Source of the DNA: Fusobacterium_C sp036516095
GTDB lineage: Bacteria; Fusobacteriota; Fusobacteriia; Fusobacteriales; Fusobacteriaceae
Direction: 5' to 3'
DNA length: 11,775 bases
Assembly (NCBI RefSeq): GCF_036516095.1
Contig: NZ_DATBUM010000146.1
Location: forward strand, 1 to 11,775
Numbering within the stretch: position 1 is the first letter of the stretch; each line of letters opens with the position of its first letter. The notes under the pieces are model-generated. The model ran no database searches. It was not told the origin of the DNA and saw nothing but the letters and a program-made list of their open reading frames with translations. Below are positions 6,833 to 11,775 of this stretch, one piece after another. A program made the translations under genes and the position numbers.

Positions 6833-7594
6833 TCATTTTAAATGAAAACTATATTTCAACACAAAAGTTCCCCCAACAGCTCTTCCTCTTTTTACTAACT
6901 TCACCTTCCAAATTCTTGCCACTTTTGAAATAGCTTCATTAATTTCAGGAACTCCACTTCCTTGTTCCATCCGTACAGAAACGACATCCCCCACTTCATT
7001 CACAGTAATGACTAAAATGACACTTCCATTTTTTCCGGTTTTTTTCGCAATTGCAGGAAAATCTGGTTCCGGATTGCTCGGATTCCATTGGATCACCGCC
7101 GTTCCGTCTATGACTCCCATTCTAGATCCGCTAGGAAGACCTTTTTGTCCAGTCGCCTTGGATAAAATTCTTTCAATATCAATTCCTATTCCATTTTTTG
7201 GAGAAGTTTTCTTATCAAAATGTTCCATATTTACAGAAGGAGTCTCTAATTTTGGTTTTGCAATTGTTTTCTTTAAATCTTCCAAATTTGGCTTTTTTAT
7301 TTCTCCAATCTCTTCCGCTTTCTCCTCTATCTTTTTTTCACTTTCTTTCTCTTCTTCTAATTCTTCTAATTTGGATGGTTCCGGTAATTTTTGTTTTTCC
7401 ACATTGGAAGGAGCTGCATCTGTAGTCGCATTCCCATGACTATCCAATGAATTATTATTTTCCATTGCTACCAAACCAATCTTTAATGTTTCCACCTCTT
7501 CAGAAGCCTTCGGAAAAGTCATAGATAACAAAAATAAGATTAAAAAAGAAAGTCCTAAAGAAAGGAGAAAACAAGGAATATCTATTTTTTTCAT
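6833..7594 (-). CDS. tonB: TonB energy-transducing protein
   Basis: TonB links the ExbB-ExbD motor in the inner membrane to TonB-dependent outer-membrane receptors for iron, haem, cobalamin and similar ligands. The 253-residue product has a single N-terminal membrane anchor (about 7-26), a periplasmic spacer (about 30-170) and a C-terminal TonB domain (about 172-252). Recognisable in that domain are PDFPAIAKKTGKNGSVILV, a GDVVSV strand, the QGSGVPEINEAI segment and a final FVLKYSF strand. The spacer is unusual: it lacks the Pro-Glu/Pro-Lys repeats of enteric TonB and has a very acidic and basic stretch (about 76-101) that may be helical. A GGAGGAG site lies just before the ATG. It follows exbD by 15 bases, which fixes its role in this complex. 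The receptors it serves are not in the window. Confidence 0.93.
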   Translation of the reverse strand: MKKIDIPCFLLSLGLSFLILFLLSMTFPKASEEVETLKIGLVAMENNNSLDSHGNATTDAAPSNVEKQKLPEPSKLEELEEEKESEKKIEEKAEEIGEIKKPNLEDLKKTIAKPKLETPSVNMEHFDKKTSPKNGIGIDIERILSKATGQKGLPSGSRMGVIDGTAVIQWNPSNPEPDFPAIAKKTGKNGSVILVITVNEVGDVVSVRMEQGSGVPEINEAISKVARIWKVKLVKRGRAVGGTFVLKYSFHLK

Positions 7595-7609
7595 TTTCTC
7601 CTCCCTTCT

Positions 7610-8044
7610 CTATTTTTGATAGTTGGTATCAATATTCAATCCTTCCGCTCCCGCTCCTTTAGCAGCACTCATCAAATCCACAATATACCCATGAGAAAGA
7701 GTCTTATCTGCGGAAATAACCAACTTTTTATCCTCTGTATTATGAAATTGTTCCTGCAAACGATTTTGTAAGTTTTCTTTTGTAACCGGAATCTTTATTT
7801 CCTTTCCCGCTTGTTCATAAGATAGATATAAATTTTCATTTTTATCAGCAAATAGCTGCAATTTATGTACTAACTTTTCTTCACGAATAACAGATTTTGG
7901 TAAGTCTATTTTTATTCCGGATTTTTTATCAAAGGTAGTTGCCAGCATAAAAAAGATCAAAAGCAAAAATACCACATCGATCATAGGTGTCATTTCCAAA
8001 GCTAACTCTCCGGCTCCTCTTCTTTTATTTCTTTCTATTTTCAT
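7610..8044 (-). CDS. exbD: ExbD/TolR-family biopolymer transport protein
   Basis: ExbD forms the dimer inside the ExbB pentamer and carries the protonatable Asp of the motor. At 144 residues it has the usual size. A short cytoplasmic N-terminus rich in Lys and Arg (1-15) precedes one membrane helix (about 20-38) that begins EMTPMIDVVFLLLIFFM and contains the conserved D23, equivalent to D25 of E. coli ExbD. The periplasmic domain (about 45-144) ends with the family pattern KLVISADKTLSHG and a GAEGLNIDT strand. AAGG seven bases before the ATG supports the start. It lies 14 bases after exbB and 15 before tonB. TolR is the alternative, but the adjacent TonB favours ExbD. Confidence 0.95.
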   Translation of the reverse strand: MKIERNKRRGAGELALEMTPMIDVVFLLLIFFMLATTFDKKSGIKIDLPKSVIREEKLVHKLQLFADKNENLYLSYEQAGKEIKIPVTKENLQNRLQEQFHNTEDKKLVISADKTLSHGYIVDLMSAAKGAGAEGLNIDTNYQK

Positions 8045-8058
8045 ACAATCGCCTTCTT

Positions 8059-8670
8059 TTATCGCCGGAAATAATTCAATAATTCCGTGCTGGATTGTTC
8101 CATATCACTTATGATACTGTCAATTTTTTTGTTATAATAATTATAAAGGATCATCGCCGGAATCGCCACAAAAAGTCCTCCTGCCGTCGTATATAAAGCC
8201 TCCGAAATTCCTTTCGCCAATACGGCAGGATCTCCCGTTCCATGCAAAGCAACCGCCTGGAAAGCTTTTATCATCCCTGTTACGGTTCCCAATAGTCCTA
8301 CTAAAGGAGCCACATGAGCTGCTACAGAAATAAGCCACATATTTCTCTCCAAGTGCCGTAATTGTTGAATCGCCACTTCTTTTCCTTTTTCTTCCAAAGC
8401 TTCTAAACTTTTCTTATTTTCTTTGTATCCATAGATTAAAATCGCTTGTAACACTCGAGCGGAAGAAGATTTATTGCTGTTTAAATACACAATCGCTTCC
8501 TTAATTCTATTTTTTTCCAACATATCCTTTAATTTTTTATTCAAATTTGCAATACTATTCTTTTCTCGAATCATAAAATATATGGTTCTCTCTAAAATAG
8601 CATATAGACCGAGTACTCCCAATGCAAAAATAAACCACATTAAAAGTCCTCCAATTTTCATGAACTGCAT
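8059..8670 (-). CDS. exbB: ExbB/MotA/TolQ-family proton channel protein
   Basis: ExbB assembles as the pentameric stator around ExbD and converts proton flow into force on TonB. The 203 residues contain three membrane helices: about 8-30, 111-137 and 157-179. The cytoplasmic region between the first two (about 35-108) is charged and helical. Helix two carries the PLVGLLGTVTGMIKAF signature. Helix three carries ISEALYTTAGGLFVAIPA, in which E157 matches the conserved Glu of E. coli ExbB (E176) and the Thr pair lines the pore. GGGG six bases before the ATG confirms the start at MQFMK. The gene lies 13 bases after the small secreted protein gene. TolQ is the main alternative; linkage to tonB argues for ExbB. 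Confidence 0.95.
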   Translation of the reverse strand: MQFMKIGGLLMWFIFALGVLGLYAILERTIYFMIREKNSIANLNKKLKDMLEKNRIKEAIVYLNSNKSSSARVLQAILIYGYKENKKSLEALEEKGKEVAIQQLRHLERNMWLISVAAHVAPLVGLLGTVTGMIKAFQAVALHGTGDPAVLAKGISEALYTTAGGLFVAIPAMILYNYYNKKIDSIISDMEQSSTELLNYFRR

Positions 8671-8683
8671 CTTAATCCCCTCT

Positions 8684-9052
8684 CTATTCTCCTGTAAAAA
8701 AATCTTTTATTTTTTGCCAAAAACTTTTCGGTTTTACTCCTGCTGCCAATTCTTCCTCAATTTTTAGCGTATCATTTTGTACGACTTTCACTTGCTGTTG
8801 TTGTTCTTGCAAGGCCTTTCCGGTAATCTTAATGGAAGAAGACTCCAAGTCTTGATTCTGTAGTAGTAATTCCTGTGTATCCAGTTCTTTTACCTCCAAG
8901 GTTTGTTCATTTTGAGCAGTAATTCCCTTATCCAGTACATTACTTGTTGTAGTATTTGCCGTTTCCGTTATGATTTCTCGTATTTCTCCCTCTGCGAATG
9001 ATAAAAAAGAACAGATAAGGAATAATCCAAATATTATCTTTTGTTTTTTCAT
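8684..9052 (-). CDS. Small secreted protein of unknown function in the TonB-ExbBD operon
   Basis: I do not recognise a family. The 122-residue product begins with a clear signal peptide (MKKQKIIFGLFLICSFLSFA, probable cleavage after A20). There is no lipobox: C14 sits inside the hydrophobic core. The mature part (about 100 residues) is rich in Gln, Glu and Thr, including LQEQQQQVKVVQ (81-92), and is probably mostly helical or disordered. It ends in a short amphipathic, aromatic-basic segment KSFWQKIKDFF (109-119) that could bind a membrane or a partner. GAGGTG just upstream of the ATG supports the start. The gene sits 17 bases after the TPR gene and 13 before exbB. Context suggests a periplasmic accessory of the TPR protein or ExbBD-TonB motor, which is an inference only. 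Confidence 0.85.
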   Translation of the reverse strand: MKKQKIIFGLFLICSFLSFAEGEIREIITETANTTTSNVLDKGITAQNEQTLEVKELDTQELLLQNQDLESSSIKITGKALQEQQQQVKVVQNDTLKIEEELAAGVKPKSFWQKIKDFFTGE

Positions 9053-9069
9053 ACTTTCACCTCAACTTG

Positions 9070-11775
9070 TTATCTAAAAAAATCTTCGTACTTTTTTGCT
9101 TTTGCGACATCTTGTTGTTTCAAACTTTCATAATACTTTTTTGCATCTTTTATATTTTCTTTTTCCAACGCAAAATAGAGTAACTTTTCTAAGGCATATA
9201 CCTTGATTTGTTTTTCCTTGGCTTTTGACAATTCCTGATATAGGAAAAGATATGACTTTTTATCTCCTATCTTTTCAAAAATTTCTGCTGCCTTTGTTTT
9301 TGCCTGTACACTATATTTTCCAGGATAGGCTTTGTATACCGTTCGGTATAATTTTAAAGCTTCTTGATCTTTTCCTTCCATACTATTTAAATTTGCCAAT
9401 TGATACAACACAAAATCTTTATTTCCGGCTCCCCCGAAAGAATTAGCTGTTGTATAATATTTTTTTGCTTTTTTCCAATCTTTTTTTGCATACCAGTAAT
9501 TTCCCAATTGTAGATTTGCATAATCTTTGTACTTCGCACTTTGTAATAATTTTTCATATTCTTTTCTCGCTAAGTCCGATTTTTTTTGAGAATCATAAAC
9601 TTTTGCTTGATAATATGCCTTATCTTCTGGACTTTGTACCTGATTCACATAAGCTTGAGCATTTTTTATTTTTTTATTTCGAATGCTTTCATCGAGATTT
9701 TTTTTCGCCAAGTCCGATTTTAAATTTTTATCCAAGGAGGATAAATTTTCCAATAAAGAGCTATTTGGATAATCTTTCATAAAATTTCGTTTCTCTATTG
9801 TAAAAGCCGCTTGATTTCCTGCCATTGCTAAGGAATTTACATACCAATATCTCGCTTGTTCTGTATAATTTCCATTTGGATAAGCTGTAAATAAGTCCTT
9901 GAAATGATTGGCTGCTTCCTGATATTTTTTTTCATTGTAATAAGTATCTGCAATTTGGAATTTACCGTACTCTTCAAATTCTAAAATATTGGAAATTTGT
10001 CTATTATATTCTCTCGCTTTTTCATAATTTCCAAGTCTGAAATAGCTTAAAGCTACTTTATCCAGCACTTCTTGTCGTTCTTTTCCAACTGTAAATTTTG
10101 ACAAATAAGACTCTCCGACTTTTGCTGCTTCGGAATATTTCTCCATTAAAAAGAAATTTCGAACTCGATTCAATTGAATTTTCGGAATGTCAGGATTTCC
10201 CTCTTCCAGTTTGGACAACAGTTGATAAAAGTACACCTCCGCCTGTGCATGATCTCCGCTTCCCATAGCAGCAATTCCCCGAAGATATTGATTTTCTTTT
10301 CCTTCTGGTACTCTGGAAAGATATTCTTCCATTTCTCCATAACGTTTTTCTTTTAAAAGAGCAACTGTCAAAGCTTGTGTAATTTCCAAATCATAGTGTT
10401 CTTGTAAATAATTTCGATAAACTGCTATCGCTTCTTCCGTTTTTTCTGCTTTATAGTATGCTTCTCCTACTGCCTGTATAATTTCTTTCCGAAATTCCGT
10501 ATCTGTCGGATAATATTTACGATAGTCTGCAAAACGTCTTGCCATATCATCCAAATCCATTGTCTTACTATCCATTAATATAATACGAAATAAATTTTCT
10601 TTTTTCGGAGTAATAGCATACAAACGTCCGTAATAATCTTTCGACAAACTATATTCTCCCAATTCATAAGCGGCATTGGCAATAATCGTATTGATGTTGT
10701 CATTATCCGTCTGTGTAACTACAACACGTTTCATAATATCTCGATTGTCTAAAATTCTTTGATAATTTTTCAAGCGATATTCAATCGCAAAAATATGATA
10801 AATGGCTTGATTGTAATAATCCGTAGAACGTAACTGCTCAAAAGTTTGCAAAGCCTCTTGCAAACGATTTAATTTATACAAAGAATACGCCTTTCCATAC
10901 AGTAATCTCGGATCCTTCTGTTGATGGCTCTTTGCATACATCTCCAAGGCTTTTTGATATTGTTGTCTGCTGACATACAAGTCTCCTATCATGGTCATCG
11001 CTCGGTTGTATTCCTGAGTTCCTTGCAATTTTAATAATTTTTCTTCTACCTTTGCTGCATTTCCTTGATTGCTGTAAATCTCAATCAAGGTCAAAATTGC
11101 CTTTTTCGCATATAAGCTCGTGGAGTCCTGTTGTACCAAAGCTTCCAATCGCTTTATCGAGTCGGATACTTTATTTTCTTTATAAAGCATGGTCCCATAT
11201 AAATATTCCACCAAACTTCGATTTTTATGTTGTTCGATAGAAGTATATTCCAATAAATATTTTTTAGAAGACACGAAGTCCTCTTGATTAAAATAGGCTA
11301 AAGCTGTATTTAATAGAGATTCTGCATAAAAATCTCCTTTTTTATGAATGGGAACCGCCAAAAGTTGAATAGCCTCCTGATATTTCATCTTTTCCATATA
11401 TTGAATGGCGGATTCATAATGAGCCTTCGCATAGAAAGAACTACTCGGCTTGATTTGAGTCAACGCGAAACGATTTTGGTCATTCTCCCCTAAAGCTGCA
11501 TAAATTCTTGCCAAATAATAATAGGTTTCATTTCGAGTACTCCCACTCGGCTCCATCGATAAGATGGCACGAAATTGCTCCCGTGCTTTACTATATTCTT
11601 TCTTGATAAAATATAGCTTTCCTACTTGATTTCTCATCTCCAAAATTCTGCTCGAAGATGGGTAATTGTTGATATATTGAACGGATTGTTGTAAAGCGGC
11701 ATCAAAATTTCTTTCTTTATACAAACGATCAATCCTTTGAAAGTCTTCTCTTTCCCCCGAAAAACTTAATGTTGT
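9070..11775 (-). CDS. Long TPR-repeat protein, probably periplasmic (N-terminus cut by the right window edge)
   Basis: The frame stays open to the last base, so the visible 901 residues lack the true start. A TTG at 11724 could be taken for a start but is internal: 17 further in-frame codons without a stop read TTLSFSGEREDFQRIDR. The opening TTLSFSG resembles the end of a signal peptide, so the real start probably lies a short way beyond the edge. The rest is an almost unbroken array of TPR-like helix pairs, such as VGKLYFIKKEYSKAREQF, IGDLYVSRQQYQKALEMY, VGEAYYKAEKTEEAIAVY, IADTYYNEKKYQEAANHF and LGNYWYAKKDWKKAKKYY. It is Lys, Tyr and Gln rich and has no enzymatic domain. TPR proteins linked to ExbBD-TonB (for example TtpC and TPR genes of Vibrio TonB2 loci) act as periplasmic or membrane scaffolds. 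A comparable role here is inferred. The stop lies 17 bases before the next gene. Confidence 0.9.
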   Translation of the reverse strand, partial: TTLSFSGEREDFQRIDRLYKERNFDAALQQSVQYINNYPSSSRILEMRNQVGKLYFIKKEYSKAREQFRAILSMEPSGSTRNETYYYLARIYAALGENDQNRFALTQIKPSSSFYAKAHYESAIQYMEKMKYQEAIQLLAVPIHKKGDFYAESLLNTALAYFNQEDFVSSKKYLLEYTSIEQHKNRSLVEYLYGTMLYKENKVSDSIKRLEALVQQDSTSLYAKKAILTLIEIYSNQGNAAKVEEKLLKLQGTQEYNRAMTMIGDLYVSRQQYQKALEMYAKSHQQKDPRLLYGKAYSLYKLNRLQEALQTFEQLRSTDYYNQAIYHIFAIEYRLKNYQRILDNRDIMKRVVVTQTDNDNINTIIANAAYELGEYSLSKDYYGRLYAITPKKENLFRIILMDSKTMDLDDMARRFADYRKYYPTDTEFRKEIIQAVGEAYYKAEKTEEAIAVYRNYLQEHYDLEITQALTVALLKEKRYGEMEEYLSRVPEGKENQYLRGIAAMGSGDHAQAEVYFYQLLSKLEEGNPDIPKIQLNRVRNFFLMEKYSEAAKVGESYLSKFTVGKERQEVLDKVALSYFRLGNYEKAREYNRQISNILEFEEYGKFQIADTYYNEKKYQEAANHFKDLFTAYPNGNYTEQARYWYVNSLAMAGNQAAFTIEKRNFMKDYPNSSLLENLSSLDKNLKSDLAKKNLDESIRNKKIKNAQAYVNQVQSPEDKAYYQAKVYDSQKKSDLARKEYEKLLQSAKYKDYANLQLGNYWYAKKDWKKAKKYYTTANSFGGAGNKDFVLYQLANLNSMEGKDQEALKLYRTVYKAYPGKYSVQAKTKAAEIFEKIGDKKSYLFLYQELSKAKEKQIKVYALEKLLYFALEKENIKDAKKYYESLKQQDVAKAKKYEDFFR

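Noticed and set aside
7008..7439. 143-codon plus-strand open frame opposite tonB
   Set aside because: It is rich in Phe and Ser because it mirrors the Lys/Glu-rich tonB codons, has no convincing start site and runs against all neighbouring genes.
8059..8670. TolQ-TolR-TolA assignment for the exbB-exbD-tonB trio
   Set aside because: The third gene has a recognisable TonB C-terminal domain, and no TolB or Pal gene is present in the window.

Overview
This window is a bacterial chromosome segment with low GC content. Every gene lies on the minus strand, so transcription runs from the right edge to the left edge. Purine-rich coding strands, frequent A-runs, AGGAG-type ribosome binding sites, an E/K-rich TonB and this particular gene neighbourhood suggest a Fusobacteriota genome, probably Fusobacterium. 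The GC content looks moderate for that genus, which would fit an F. necrophorum-like species better than F. nucleatum. The taxonomic call is an inference from style and family resemblance, not a database match.

In transcription order the genes are: a long TPR protein cut by the right window edge (9070-11775), a small secreted protein of unknown function (8684-9052), exbB, exbD and tonB (6833-8670), an NtrC-family regulator with several lost key residues (5428-6816), dnaX (3988-5424), a DUF2232/YybS-like membrane protein (3176-3991), rplI (2697-3146), dnaB (1341-2681), a U32-family tRNA-hydroxylation protein (97-1326), and the first 29 codons of another secreted protein cut by the left edge (1-89). 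All junctions are short: from a 4-base ATGA overlap (dnaX/DUF2232) to a 29-base gap (before rplI). No terminator hairpin, RNA gene, insertion sequence, CRISPR array or gene-free stretch over 300 bases was seen. The layout reads as one long co-directional operon, possibly with internal promoters inside genes.

There are two functional blocks. The right half is an envelope-energising module: ExbB and ExbD form a proton-driven inner-membrane motor, TonB carries the force to outer-membrane transporters, and the TPR protein and small secreted protein are likely periplasmic accessories. The left half is a replication and translation block (clamp loader DnaX, ribosomal protein bL9, replicative helicase DnaB, tRNA wobble-uridine hydroxylation protein). 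The odd NtrC-like protein sits between the two.

The most interesting observations are these. First, the NtrC-family protein has lost the phospho-acceptor Asp, the Walker B Asp-Glu pair, the arginine fingers, the sensor II Arg and the Thr of GAFTGA, but keeps a good Fis-type DNA-binding helix-turn-helix. It looks like a former sigma-54 activator turned into something else. Second, dnaX has a run of nine A at the junction between the clamp-loader core and the C-terminal domain. Losing one A (or gaining two) in the transcript meets UGA at once and would give a gamma-like short form, as in Thermus thermophilus. Third, a complete TonB-ExbB-ExbD-TPR cassette is tightly linked to replication genes.
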